Positions 36,195 to 46,938 of a DNA stretch of 64,000 nt are shown one piece after another. The notes under the pieces are model-generated. The model made no database searches and was not told the DNA's origin. It was given only the letters and a program-made list of their open reading frames with translations. This DNA is from Brachypterus glaber (lineage: Eukaryota > Arthropoda > Insecta > Coleoptera > Kateretidae): assembly GCA_958510825.1 (NCBI GenBank), contig OY294054.1, positions 13,963,390-14,027,389 of the forward strand, written 5' to 3'. The position numbers and the translations under genes were made by a program. Position 1 is the stretch's first letter, and every line of letters begins with the position of its first letter.

Positions 36195-36930
36195 TGGCCA
36201 CCCTAGTATACAGGCTGATTCAGAATTGGTGAATCAAACAGGAAAAAAGTTCTTATAATGGTTGGTCCGGAAATAAGCCCTAAGGGAGGTACGAGCCTCA
36301 TAAGGGTACATGTGAAAAGTAGTTTTTATTTAATATCTCTGGAACCCCATGAACTTCAGTAACAATTTTTTACACATGCCTTAACATTGATAAAGGCTAT
36401 ATTCTTATGTAATTTTTATTTCGTAATTTTAATCACGGACGTGCAAAATGGAGAGGCGATGTCACTTTTTTGCCCCAAAATTTTTTATGTGTATTTTTTG
36501 GATTTTTTTCTAAAAAATATGGATTCCTTGACTAAAAATACATAAATAATGTCATGTAATGTAACACTATAGGAGCCACCGTTTTCCAAAAAATAAATGT
36601 AATTAACAGGAAGTAACATTTTGTGCCACCAAAAATTTTTTAAAAGGCTATTATTACTTCTAATAATAAAAGGTGTTTCGGTGAAGAATACTTTTTTGCT
36701 TACTTTTTAATAGTCGCCATGCAGCACTTAAAATTTTATTGGTGCTTTTTTGTTCCCAATTCAATATGCCCATCTTCGAAGGGCCATAGCCAAACCAACC
36801 TTTATAGAAAATTTTTGTCTTATTTTCGCATGAGGAATCCACCATTTTCGTTTAACAGCAATTCTAAATCAGCCTGCATTTCATATTCAAGTATGAGTCC
36901 ATACTACAGATTTCATGCAAAACGGTATAT
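36195..36930. repeat. GGTTGGTCCGGAAAT repeat family, diverged copy
   Basis: Shares ttggtccggaaataagccct with 41085, 49350 and 51890-52210, and the block gtaacattttgtgccacc ... atgcagcactt with 41150-41300 (inverted) and with the tandem units at 52317-53576. Inner and outer parts are partly inverted (ataatggttggtccgg / accaacctttata), so the founder is probably a foldback element. Confidence 0.6.
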
Positions 36931-38369
36931 TTGACAAAAAATGGCGTTTAGATTAAACGCTTAAATGGTTTAACCCCTTATGAAAGTTGTAGCCTTCAAT
37001 TGTATTTATTTCAGCCATTATATTCTATTCTTTTCTATTCATTGCTCATGCAATTTGAATACTTAATACTGGTTTATTACATATAGCAATATGTAAAATT
37101 TGTTCTTCTAGATATTTTACAATTATGGCTTATGAATGAGATAACTGTATTTAGAAAAACGATTTTATTGAGAGATATAATTTCCAATAAATGTACACAG
37201 AAAAAAAAATTAGTAAATTAAATTATACAAAATTAGTTTGTTCAATTTTTTTGATTTCGCTAATGGCGATATCCGCAACAGTTGTCACTTAGTTTTGTAT
37301 TTATGTGATTTTTTTTTAAATCGTTCAATATAAGTATTTATGTTTAAAAGTGAGCTAGAGGTGTGTGTGTTATGCTGCTGCTCAAATTAAAAATAAGTTA
37401 AATGGGTTATTTGTCAAACTGTCAAATTTTACTTTAAACAAGTTATAGCGGATATATTTTATAGTCTAAAAAAAGTACAAACAAACTCAAATAGTAAATT
37501 TTTATTGCATAAATCGAGGCATAAATCGTTGTCAAAAGTATTATGATTTTTTCCCCTTTCAATCCCCTATGAAAATGACATTTACCACACTCTTTTGTTC
37601 TTTAGAAAATGCCTTATATCACACTTGTTTGATATTTTCACCCTAGTTTGATATTTATGTATGTAGGTTTGCCTAATTTTGTTTAGATATTTACATTGTA
37701 AATTCTACGAAATTTACTCACCTCGTTTTATATGCCATTTTATTACAGGCATTATTGATGTCTTTTATGTTTTTTAATCCAAATATTTGTTTTTCATGTC
37801 AAAAATGAAAACTATAGTTATAACCTTACTTTTTTGACCCAGGTCAATATAACTTAATATGTTTTATTAATGTCTATATTTTATAAAAATTACTTAATTT
37901 GTGATTTAGTTACCTTACATTTTATAAAAAACATCAATATTTCCCCATAAAGTGTAAAACATTGTATAATTTTACAGTCTAGTAGAATATCCGCAGAAAT
38001 CAAATTTAATTAGTAAACTGTCAAATTTTCCTTGATTTAAAAGATACTGGCGGTTAGACAACTCATTAAACAGTGTCGAGCTTCTATAATATGTAGTATT
38101 AAACATAAAACCAAAACTAAAGATGACATACATATATAAATTTGTATGCTATTTGGTGTTTTGCTTTTCTCAAAAATTCGCGGAATAAGTAATAAAAATT
38201 AGACAATATTAAATTAAGAATTCTTAAAGTTTAAACTTTATATTTTTTCGGGATCGTAGGAAAAATAGTGTACATAACTCGTTGGAAAGTGTATTTCACT
38301 TTCCACATATGTAATATACTTTTGCAGAGCAAGTACAATTTTAAGAGTTGTTTTTTTTTTTAATTTTAG

Positions 38370-38555
38370 GTTGATATGAGCGGAACTTGGTTTAGTGGTC
38401 ACAGTATGTCAGCCAGAGGTTTATACCATGATAAAACGACAGCATTTTCTTCCGATCGCCGACTAAAATTATACTTAAAGTCACCCAACTTCAACGATAT
38501 CAATATTGATTTTAATTATTATAGAGATAATTCTATAATTAAATTGGATTTTAAG
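38370..38555 (+). CDS. apolpp: Apolipophorin exon H (residues 660-721)
   Basis: Acceptor tttaattttag ends at 38369; donor gtaagc starts at 38556; phase 0 to 0. It reads VDMSGTWFSGHSMSARGLYH, then DKTTAFSSDRRLKLYLKSPN, ending NYYRDNSIIKLDFK. This is part of the beta-strand belt, less conserved between insects than exons C-E, so assignment relies on phase continuity with G and I and on composition. First exon of the compact H-L cluster. Confidence 0.9.
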
Positions 38556-39131
38556 GTAAGCTCTTGCTCACTTCGTTAAAGTTAAAGTTAAACTAACCAT
38601 TACATACTATTTTTCGCAAGTTTTTTCCATCACACATAGCAAAAAAGTATTTGTCCTCCTTAGGTTTTGGAAAGATCTTTAAGATTATAAATTAAATGGA
38701 AGTCAAAGCAAAATTAAATCAAAATTAAATTAAATAAGAAACAAATCAGAACCAAATTAGAATCAAATCAGAATTAAATTAAAGTTAAATCAAAATAAAA
38801 TAAGAACAAAATAAAATAAAAATTAAATCAATAAAATCAAAATTACATCAAAATTAAATTAAAATTTATCAGAATTAAATCAAAATTAAAACAAAATAAA
38901 ATCAATTTTAAATAAAGATTAAATCAAAATTAAATCAAAATTTAATCAAAATGTAACCAAAATTAAATTAAACTTAAATTAAAATTAAATTAATACCTGA
39001 TTAATAGTATATTAAAGTACTAGTTTCATGACATAAGTTTTTAGCGCACGAGTACGAAAACGAGCCGCTTGCGGCGAGTTCTAAATTTCTAAATTTCTAT
39101 ATTCTTAAATATAAAATAATGTATTTTTTAG
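38556..39131. other. Intron H-I, 576 bp, with AAATTAAATC repeat
   Basis: 38695-38995 is a degenerate tandem repeat of the type tcaaaattaaattaaa (about 20 units). The rest is AT-rich; a short gacgagcc-like GC patch lies at 39048-39078. The acceptor is gtatttttta followed by g (39121-39131). Confidence 0.8.
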
Positions 39132-39301
39132 GGAAATCAAGATAATAATGACTACATGCTCTATATATATCATAATAATATATCACCCGAAGAAGTTAGA
39201 ACTGCAGCTAAAATAAAATACAAAACTAAAACATATAGCTTAAATAGTTATTTGTACAATGGTTTATACAGAAAAGCGACTGTTGAGTTAAGAATTGACC
39301 A
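39132..39301 (+). CDS. apolpp: Apolipophorin exon I (residues 722-777 plus 2 nt)
   Basis: Acceptor gtattttttag ends at 39131; consensus donor gtaagt starts at 39302; phase 0 in, phase 2 out. It encodes GNQDNNDYMLYIYHNNISPE, then EVRTAAKIKYKTKTYSLNSY and LYNGLYRKATVELRID, with the final Q codon split. One sequon, NIS. Found only by splice phase: it lacks a long ATG-initiated frame. Only 85 bp separate it from exon J. Confidence 0.9.
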
Positions 39302-39386
39302 GTAAGTTATTAATTAATATAAAAAGTCCAAACGCAGTCGGTTGCAACCACTAAAAAACACCCTCTATGTTTATTTTTCTTTTTAG
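39302..39386. other. Intron I-J, 85 bp
   Basis: The shortest intron in the window. Donor gtaagt, acceptor tttctttttag. Contains cagtcggttgcaaccactaa but no other feature. Confidence 0.9.
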
Positions 39387-39601
39387 GCTTAGAGATATAG
39401 ATTTTTCTGTATGGGCTTACAATCAAGAAAAATATAAGGCATTAGGTTTCGACATAAAATGGGACGCAAACAGAGACCCAAATCAAAAACTTCTAGTTGC
39501 TGCCAACGTAACAAAAATTGACAAATATAATCATGTAGCGGACTTAATTGTTGGATATCCTGGAAAAACTATTATCGGAAAATATGAATTTCTTTTAGAA
39601 A
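39387..39601 (+). CDS. apolpp: Apolipophorin exon J (residues 778-849 plus 1 nt)
   Basis: Acceptor tctttttag ends at 39386; donor gtaaga starts at 39602; phase 2 in, phase 1 out. It completes Q and reads LRDIDFSVWAYNQEKYKALG, FDIKWDANRDPNQKLLVAAN, and ends GKYEFLLE plus the first base of R. The WDANRDPNQKL motif (a D-x-N-R-D-P turn within a beta hairpin) is family-like. The ATG at 39367 lies in the intron and is not a start. Confidence 0.93.
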
Positions 39602-39753
39602 GTAAGAAAAAAACAATTTGATTATAACGTCAATTTAAAATCATCCCTATTTTAAGGTTTTTAGTTGTTAATTATATTTAGCTATCCTATCCTCAAGAAC
39701 AACATGTAGATACTTAGTTGGCATCGTCGAAATTATTTATTGTTTATTTTTAG
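39602..39753. other. Intron J-K, 152 bp
   Basis: Short AT-rich intron, donor gtaaga and acceptor tatttttag. Nothing else recognised. Confidence 0.9.
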
Positions 39754-39916
39754 GGGGAAAATTGGATACCTTGGCAACTCTATCTTGGGACGATGGTAAA
39801 AGCATTGGAATAGACTTTTATGGAACATATAACCACGATAATGGAATAAGTATGCAATTTGACTCAAAAATATATACTCCATTGGATCATTTCAAATTGA
39901 TTAAAATAAATGGAAA
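39754..39916 (+). CDS. apolpp: Apolipophorin exon K (residues 850-903 plus 2 nt)
   Basis: Acceptor tttatttttag ends at 39753; donor gtaagt starts at 39917; phase 1 in, phase 2 out. The first two bases complete R, then GKLDTLATLSWDDGKSIGID, FYGTYNHDNGISMQFDSKIY and TPLDHFKLIKING, with a split codon completed by exon L. The LSWDDGKSIGIDFYG strand-turn-strand unit recurs in exon L (FWDRDQKIVIDFYGDHS), an internal repeat of the beta belt. An alternative donor 4 nt downstream (gtataa) would break the frame. Confidence 0.93.
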
Positions 39917-40585
39917 GTAAGTATAAAAAAATGACCTTAATGTGTTTTCCTTTTAAAATTAAATATCAGATAAGATTTTGGTGGGCTCTAATTAATCGGA
40001 TATTAGTTAAATTAACATTGATATATGTTAATAGTTACGAGCAATCATTAATAGTATATTATTCAATGAATTTTGGAACACGAGCCAAAAGGCGAGTGAC
40101 CTAATCACCCGAATGATTAATATCTATTATACGCGAGTAGAATTCCATACTTTATCCACGGTCGTTTTAAATTTTAAATGCTTCATTTTTACAGACCCGT
40201 GATTAATAGGCCTATTAATCACGGCCGTGGATAAAATTTATTTTACACTTGTCGGACAAGCATTCATAACCTTAAAAATAAAATAATAATGGGACATTTT
40301 TAATTTTATCTGGACGAATTTTAAAGATAATATGCCAATATTTAATCGGACTGTTGAAGTTTAACCCCTTCCGCTCCATCGTATCCACGTATGGACATTT
40401 TTAGTTATAGCGAAATTTATCACAGTATGCACAGTTAGATACTCGTGTACGGGATATTTCATAAGAATTTTAATCCGGTATAGGTCCCATACCTTGAAAA
40501 ACCGGCTGGAGCGAAAGGGGTTAATTGGACTGCTAAATATAAAATTACACACGACGTAATATAATATTTATATGGCATTTTCTAG
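39917..40585. other. Intron K-L, 669 bp, with two small foldbacks
   Basis: 40150-40232 pairs tttatccacggtcg with cggccgtggataaa, with cgtgattaataggcctatta at the centre. 40372-40522 pairs ccccttccgctccatcg with ctggagcgaaagggg and contains tcgtatccacgtatgg. Neither has coding capacity. The acceptor is ttttctag (40578-40585). Confidence 0.75.
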
Positions 40586-40811
40586 CTTGAAACATCATGG
40601 AAACTTGTACAGTTTAAATGGAGGCACTTTCTGGGACCGTGATCAAAAGATTGTCATAGATTTCTATGGAGACCATAGCCGTACCCCATCTTATACTAAC
40701 TACGAATACAGAGGATTTGTTAACAGTACCTTACGTACTGTCCCAAGTATTGCAGTCAACGTTTCACATTTTAAAAATAGTACCGAATTTGACACAAAAT
40801 TACTTTTTATG
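40586..40811 (+). CDS. apolpp: Apolipophorin exon L (residues 904-979)
   Basis: Acceptor gcattttctag ends at 40585; consensus donor gtaagt starts at 40812; phase 2 in, phase 0 out. It completes an N codon and reads LKHHGNLYSLNGGTFWDRDQ, KIVIDFYGDHSRTPSYTNYE, ending FDTKLLFM. Three sequons (NST, NVS, NST). The ATG at 40572 is in the intron. Last exon of the compact cluster; the next is 6.1 kb away. Confidence 0.93.
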
Positions 40812-41084
40812 GTAAGTTTTAAACCGAACCTAATGTTTTAGTAGGAAAAAAGTTATCACGATAACCCACATTTAAATTATTTGTAAGATGTAACTCAGCA
40901 ATACAGATTATCTGGTACAATCACGTAGATAACACCTTTAGCTAAACTCGGAACATATTTTTTTTACCCAAAGTTATCGACAGGAGGGATTGTATTTGGT
41001 ATAAATCGGGGTGGGGTCAAAGGGGGGAGGGCTAAACACCTTTATTTTATAATTGTTGGTGTAAAATATTTGATTTTGAGGTTG

Positions 41085-41500
41085 GTCCGGAAATGGCCCT
41101 AAGGGAGCTGCGGCCCTTCGAAGATGGACATATTGAATGGGAAACAAAAAAAGCACTAATTAAATTATAATGCCACAGGGCGATTCTTCATTTAAAACTA
41201 AGCAAAAAAATATTCGTCACCAAAACACCTAAATTTAATATTAAAGGAGTCTTAGCCTTTTAAAAAGTAAAATTTTTAGTGGCACAAAATGTTACTTCTT
41301 TTAATTGCATTTTTTTTTAAACGGTTGCTCCTACAGTGTTACACTATGACATTTTTTATGTATTTTTACTTAATAAATCTATATTTTTACCAAAAATTCA
41401 AAAAAAAAAATATACAAGTTTGGGGCAAAAATGTGTTAAACCTCACATATTTTGTCCGTCTAGGCACGCCTCTGGATAAATTCAAAAAAATAAATTAACA
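41085..41500. repeat. GGTTGGTCCGGAAAT repeat family, copy
   Basis: ggttggtccggaaatggccc followed by taagggagct, then tttaaaactaagcaaaaaaa, then gcacaaaatgttacttc, matches 36195-36930 (opposite order) and the tandem units at 52317-53576. Long A- and T-runs. No coding. Confidence 0.6.
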
Positions 41501-42010
41501 TAAACTCATTGCCCTTCTTAACACTAGTATACATGCAAAAGCTCCTCGCTCTAGCTTAAAGGGTACAAAAGTAATGAAGCACTTGTAAAGCTAAAACTTA
41601 AAACGTACTTAAACGGGCTTAAGTACTCAATAGCGGATTAGACTTCAACCCAAGTTTTTTGAATTAGTATTTTTTTATTGCTGTATATCTGTGTGTTTGA
41701 AATATATATTTTGTATTACATATAAAATAATCTTTTCGCTTACTGTAGGCTACAAGATACTAGATAAATTTTATATATTCTTTTTTGTAAGATTTTATCA
41801 ATTTCTAAACAACTTTGTACTTGTAAAACCCAGATTGGAAGCCATATTGTAAGCTTAACATAAAGAATATAGCCAAAGATATAAAAAGACGTTTATTTTA
41901 AATAACCGATGTTATATTTTAGACAGAAAGAATGGGGTCTCTGAAATTTTTAACTTTTTGACATTTTTCAAACTTCTACCTTCAGTTTTTTTTATTTGGC
42001 CCAGAATTAA

Positions 42011-42290
42011 CATTGCATTACATTATATTTTGTTATACTACTTAATTAAGCATTAATTAAGCATCCCCTAAGTCCAGGACTTGTGTGGGCTAGTAGTAGA
42101 GGGAACCACCGGCTTTAATTGACTTTCGAACCAATTTATAGGGTCCGCTTTACTTACGCCTTCGCCAAATTTCAATTATTAATCAACTGAAAAAGACAAA
42201 TCGGCGCCGGTGAGAATCGAACTCACGCTATTTGTGTAGTAAACTCGCCAAGTACGACGCGGTAGTCCACTACACCAATCTTCCCATGAA
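42011..42290 (-). mobile_element. tRNA-derived SINE, copy 1
   Basis: On the minus strand the head reads gggaagattggtgtagtgga followed by ctacc. It has an A-box-like tggtgtagtgg and a B-box-like gttcgattctc; the B box lies in a perfect T-arm (gtgag-ttcgatt-ctcac). The 7 nt after the T-arm do not pair with the 5' end, so it is not a working tRNA. The body continues through ttcagttgattaataattga to cctggacttaggggatgctt and a taatg-rich tail. The body and tail match the copy at 46590-46850. Confidence 0.75.
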
Positions 42291-42449
42291 TTAAATCAGC
42301 CGAGGAAGGAATTCAGGATATATGAGGGAAATTTTAGCGCATAACGTAATTATCTAACAAATTTTATTCGAAATATAATCTTATCTTAAATTGATTTCTT
42401 TAAAATGTGAGATCCAGTCTTTAAGTTCCAATAACTACAGGCTAATTAA

Positions 42450-43054
42450 CCCTCTGCCACAGACACGACGCAGATTGTACGCCTGGATAGTATCCAATTT
42501 GTGATTTCTCCCAACTTCGATTAACTACAGCTTTTGGCATCTCAGTACCTTTCGGACATTTAGTTTAAGCCCTAAATTCGAGCGGAGAAGTTGGTTTGTT
42601 GTACATTCATTTTTCACGTGTTCATTTAAAATTTGGCGGCGTAAAAAATACGCCGTCTGTAAGTACGTAATAATAAAAAAAAAGGTTTATCCATTGCAAA
42701 AAAAATATATATTTTTTTTTAGTTTTATTGTTTATTTTTGATTAAGTTTTTAATTTTATCCTATAAATATTTTTTTTCTTTCTTCTACCGAGTTATTTAA
42801 ATAAATTTCCCTACCAAGTCAAAATTAACCAAAAATAAAATTATAGTACGAATTATATTATATAAATAACTTATTTAAATATTATTTTATATTGCATTTA
42901 AAATTAAATAATTAAAGCTATAAAGGACAAGTTTAACGATAAATAAGTCAACATTTTAAATATTTTGTTTTACTTTTAAATTGTTTAATGGAGGCGTAAT
43001 TTTTACGCAGTGTCTGTAGTAACGTTTCATAAATAAGATGTCTGTGGCAGAGGG
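42450..43054. mobile_element. piggyBac-like MITE, 605 bp
   Basis: Ends ccctctgccacagacac and tgtctgtggcagaggg, flanked by TTAA at 42446-42449 and 43055-43058. CCC...GGG termini with TTAA duplication are the piggyBac signature. A subterminal inverted pair (cgtaaaaaatacgccgtctg at about 42645; aatttttacgcagtgtctgt at about 42998) is kept. No transposase frame. Confidence 0.82.
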
Positions 43055-43699
43055 TTAAAAGCTGTTTCCAAAAAAAAATCATTATATATTCGATATAAAT
43101 GTGATTAACTGGATTTTTTAAATAATACTTCCCATAACAAAGTTTTTTTGTAAAAAAAATAATAAAAAAATATAAAATACTAAAAAACAACAAAATTTTA
43201 TTTTTTTTACAAAATTTCTGAAAAGTATTTTTTTATTATCGTTCGCCTAAATTTCCCTAATGACAGAAATTTAGAGGTATAATGGGGAGTTTGTGATACC
43301 CTCCTTGAATACTGGTATGTAATGGTTATGTGCTAAATGTATTCTGTTGTGTCCATTGACAATGTGCAAGTTACATAAATGGTCTAAGGATAAATAAATA
43401 AACTAAACTAAACTAAGCAACTAAGTTAATATAGTAAAGTTTATTATATTTGCCCAGCAGTCATATAAAGTACCCTGCACTATGACCACATTTCTAAATC
43501 AGTTAAAATTTGGTAAATATAACATATTATGTTGAGATAGTTCAAGCCATACACTGTAAAAATAATTATATAAAATCACTCGTTACCAGTGTAACGCCAT
43601 GTATTAATAGTATTAATATTACATTTATACAGGGTGATCATTTGAAAACAATTAACCTTAAATATTTCGAAAACTAAGCACAATGTGAGTAAACATTCT

Positions 43700-44560
43700 A
43701 AAATACACTGCCCAGTAAAAGAGCTTTCCCATTTTTCACCTCCGCGCTTAAAATGGATTTTTTATTATCAGATTCACTTTTAGCAACCTTAAAAATATAA
43801 CAATTTTCAAGAAAACTACCCCCCCTCTCTTAAGGGGTGGAGTTAGAATTTTTTTATTTTTAGATTCACTTTCAGCAACGTCAAAAACCCCAATACACCA
43901 ATTTTTACGAAAACTACCCCCCGCCCCTCAGGGGGTGGAGTTAGATTTTTTTATTATCAAATTCTCTTTCAGCAACCATACCAATTTTCACAAAAACTAC
44001 CCTCCACCCCTGGGGGTGAAATTAGAAAAAAATTATTATAAGATTTAGTTTTAGCGACCTCAAAAAACCCAATATACAATTTTTCAAGAAAACTACCCCG
44101 TGCCCCTCAGGGGGTGGAGTAAGATTTTTTTTGTTATCAGGTTCACTTTGAGCAACCTGAAAAACCACATTATAACAATTTTAAGGAAAACTACCCCCGC
44201 CCCTTTGGGGGTAGAGAATTTTGTTATAATCAGATTCAGTTTCAGCAACCTTAAAAATCCCAATATACCAATTTTCACGAAATCTACCTTTCACCCCTCA
44301 GAGGTGGATTTAGAATTTTTTTATTATCCGATTCACCTTCAAAAACCTCAAAAAGTCCAATATACCAGTTTTCACGGAAACTACCCCCCACCCTTTAGGG
44401 GGTGAAATTATAAAAAAATATTCAATATTCAATATTCAAATTCGTCGACCCCAAAATTCCCAATATACCAATTTTGACGAAAATATTTAAAAATATTTAC
44501 CCCCTCACACCTGCGGGGGGGGGGGAGTTAAAAAATTATTATTATCAGATTAAATTTCTG
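43700..44560 (+). repeat. ~95-bp minisatellite, about nine units
   Basis: Each unit has ttattatcagattcacttt, cagcaacctcaaaaa, ccaatataccaattttcac, gaaaactaccccc and a ggggtggagttagaa palindromic C/G-run (cccctcaggggg). Units differ by 10-20%. The 101-codon frame at 44100-44405 is a product of the repeat. Followed at 44640-44805 by an unrelated sequence ending in the gatcgaccgaccgatcgacc motif. Confidence 0.85.
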
Positions 44561-46406
44561 CAATTCTGCAACCTTAAAAACCTCTATAAAGATAGCAATT
44601 TTTGAAATTTTTCTAAAAAAAAAAATATTTTCCTCCATTTGCCGCATCCCAATGTTTACCAAAAACAATTCCGAGCTAGAACTTTTGGTAACATACCTGT
44701 ATACCAAATTAAAACTTTCTAGCTTAAAGCTTTCTCAAGTTATCGTGCTTACAAGATTTCCCGGACAGAACGATCGACCGACCGATCGACCGAGCGACAA
44801 TTTTTTTTTTGCTTGAAATTGATTTATATCGAAATAAAAGGTCATAGTATATAAAGGACTTTTTTGCTGGCAGGGCAGAATATACATTCTAGTTTTATAA
44901 AAACCACGACAAAAGTATTAATCATTATTTTGTTTTAGTTTTTAACAATATACAAAGATTAAAATAATAATACACTTTTATATGTATTGTACAAAAGCAT
45001 AAAATAAATTTTAAAATAAAATATTTTACATGTAAAATATACAATTCAGTATAATTATATTACATTAATGTATGTAATCAAAAGCCGTACAAAAAATAAC
45101 TATATACAGTAAATTTTTTGCTAATATATGCATTTAAAAACTTATATATATTGTGAGATGTATGCATTTATACATTTCTATGTGTATACATAATTTTTAT
45201 TATGATGAATTGTTTAAAACTATGAAAAAAAAATATAACTTTTTTAAAATACACGTAGAAAAGGAAATTTCATAAATTAAGAAAAATACGAGGAAAAATA
45301 TTTTATCTTATTTTTTATATCACTGCAGGATTTATACAGGATTTTACAATTTCTTTTAAAATTCTGGTACAGATAGCCTGTAACTAAATTGCAGAAAATA
45401 TTTTTTACAGTGCGCTCTCGTTTAAAACTCTATCTGGCCATTTTATCTTATACATTCTCCTATAGAACTACATTTTAAAGGACTCTATTTTTTTCTAACT
45501 GCCATCCATATTGTCCAAGACGCAAAACTATACAGAGCGACATTTCACATACACACGAAGGTTTTCGAGAATCTTTTACTATTGTTTTTTTTCCTTTGGC
45601 TAAAAGCTATTTTTCGTTTTCTATGGAAGCATAATTTACTTAAATTAAAACAGTGTTATTCTTTGAGTATAATAAAATGTTATATTATAATTTTCTAATT
45701 GAGGCTCATATAAATGTGCAGGGAAAATTTATACAGCTTTTATTGCCCGTATACTTGCATGTTTTAAAGCCTTTAGCAACGTTTTTTTTTGTATTAATTT
45801 TGTTGAAAAAATAAAAATATATTTTAAATTTAATAATAATTTAATTTTATCACATTGAAATTAACTAAATAAGATTTTAACTACTATTTGTTTGTTACAG
45901 CTGCCAATAAAATAATGTTTTCCCTAGAGTTACAAAAATATTAATACCAAATCATTCTTTTTTTTATTTAAAAATAATTTTTAAAATAAAAAAAAAAACA
46001 AAAAAAAATAAAAAAATGTAAAAAAAAATTCAAAATTTCTGAAAAATTCTTCGAAAAAATATTTTTTTACTCAGAATTTTAACTTCCTTTTTAAGCAAAA
46101 ACAATGCTAGAGAACTTTGGGTAAAAAACTTCTAGTGCTTATTTAAAAATTGCATTTCAAAGCGTTTTTAAGTTATCTTTGTTAGAAGCCAACAATACAC
46201 AGACAAACCGACAGACAATTTAGCAGTTTGCATAGAAACGTCGAGAAAGGTAAAAACCAATATTTTACTTGCGTAAATTCTGTTGATTCCAAAGTACCGT
46301 CCGCCGGTTAAGTTAATTACTGGGGTAAAGCGAATCAAAAATTTGTTTTCAAACATTTTTGCGCGCGGGCTCGATTTAATGAGTCTGGCAGCCTGGTAAA
46401 GTCTGA

Positions 46407-46549
46407 CACACGGTAAGAAACCTACGACGAAGGGGGAAGGTAGGAGCAAAAACGCTGCGATTGAAGCTAATTCAAATTTTATATTTAATTATATTGCTTT
46501 CTCATTTTTTGCCGCATTCTTTCTATAGCTTTAGAACCGTGTGTCAAAC
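46407..46549. repeat. TTTGACACACGGT inverted-repeat element, copy 1
   Basis: tctgacacacggtaagaaac on the left and agaaccgtgtgtcaaa on the right. The pieces cttaccgt, ccctttcgtcc and gctatcgaaag are shared, inverted, with 57942-58090. No open frame of its own. Confidence 0.5.
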
Positions 46550-46589
46550 AATACTTATTAGCTTCGAGTCTGCGTGAGAAAACTTTGTC

Positions 46590-46850
46590 GAATGAGATGG
46601 GAGAACAGGCCGAGCAGCTTAAGGCGCCTAATTCAAATACTTGACACGCCGTCTACCGCGAGATCAATTCTCACTTACGCCGATTGCCTTTTCAGTTAAT
46701 TCATAATTGAAATTTCGCGCAGATGACAGGTAAAAAAGAGACACCTCCCTAAAGTTAAAGCCAGTGGCTCCCTCTGCTGCTAGCCCACACATTCCTGGAC
46801 TTAGGGATGCCTAATTAAGTAAAGTAGTCCAAACATAATGTAATGTAATG
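46590..46850 (+). mobile_element. tRNA-derived SINE, copy 2 (Leu/Ser-like head)
   Basis: The head contains ggccgagcagcttaaggcgc, very like the D-arm and A box of tRNA-Leu/Ser, then a B-box-like gagatcaattctc. The body (ttttcagttaattcataatt, gaaattt, cctggacttagggatgccta) and the taatgtaatg tail match SINE copy 1. The heads do not look alike between the A-box regions. Confidence 0.7.
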
Positions 46851-46938
46851 AACCTTTGGTACACTTTACCCCAGTGTACTGCAGTGATTCACTTAACCCC
46901 AGTTGGCAGTACTATTCTATTTTTCTTTTTTTTTACAG

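Larger units (their letters stand above)
34469..38369. other. Intron G-H, 3.9 kb
   Basis: Contains the foldback 34811-35030 and a diverged GGTTGGTCCGGAAAT repeat (36195-36930). 35640-35745 carries a CTGTTTGTCGGTCGG/CAGTCTGTCTGTT motif also seen in other introns. 35040-35630, 35750-36190 and 36940-38240 show no gene. 38252-38330 is a fragment of the TTTCCTACRACCTAG repeat. Confidence 0.65.
46300..46907. repeat. Inverted-repeat element with GTAAAGTRAA motifs, copy 2, with nested insertions
   Basis: The left tactggggtaaagcgaatc (about 46319) and ttttgcgcgcgggctcgat correspond to the element at 31075-31745. The right end ttaccccagtgtactgcagt then gattcacttaaccccag (to 46907) corresponds to its left end, in opposite orientation. 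Inside lie a TTTGACACACGGT element (46407-46549) and SINE copy 2 (46590-46850). Confidence 0.5.
40812..46938. other. Intron L-M, 6.1 kb
   Basis: Contains a GGTTGGTCCGGAAAT-family copy (41085-41500), SINE copies (42011-42290 and 46590-46850), a piggyBac-like element (42450-43054), the ~95-bp minisatellite (43700-44560) and nested elements at 46300-46907. In 41505-42005, 43065-43690 and 44870-46060 I see AT-rich DNA without genes. 43330-43420 ends in gataaataaataaactaaac, possibly the 3' tail of an old non-LTR element, low confidence. Confidence 0.7.

Noticed and set aside
42205..42290. Minus-strand tRNA gene
   Set aside because: The T-arm and box-like motifs are good, but the acceptor stem does not pair and the sequence continues into a repeated SINE body.
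44100..44405. 101-codon frame
   Set aside because: Lies wholly in the 95-bp minisatellite.
46168..46449. 93-codon minus-strand frame
   Set aside because: Spans the boundary of two repeat elements; similar repeat sequence at 31386-31568 gives a different frame, so not conserved coding.
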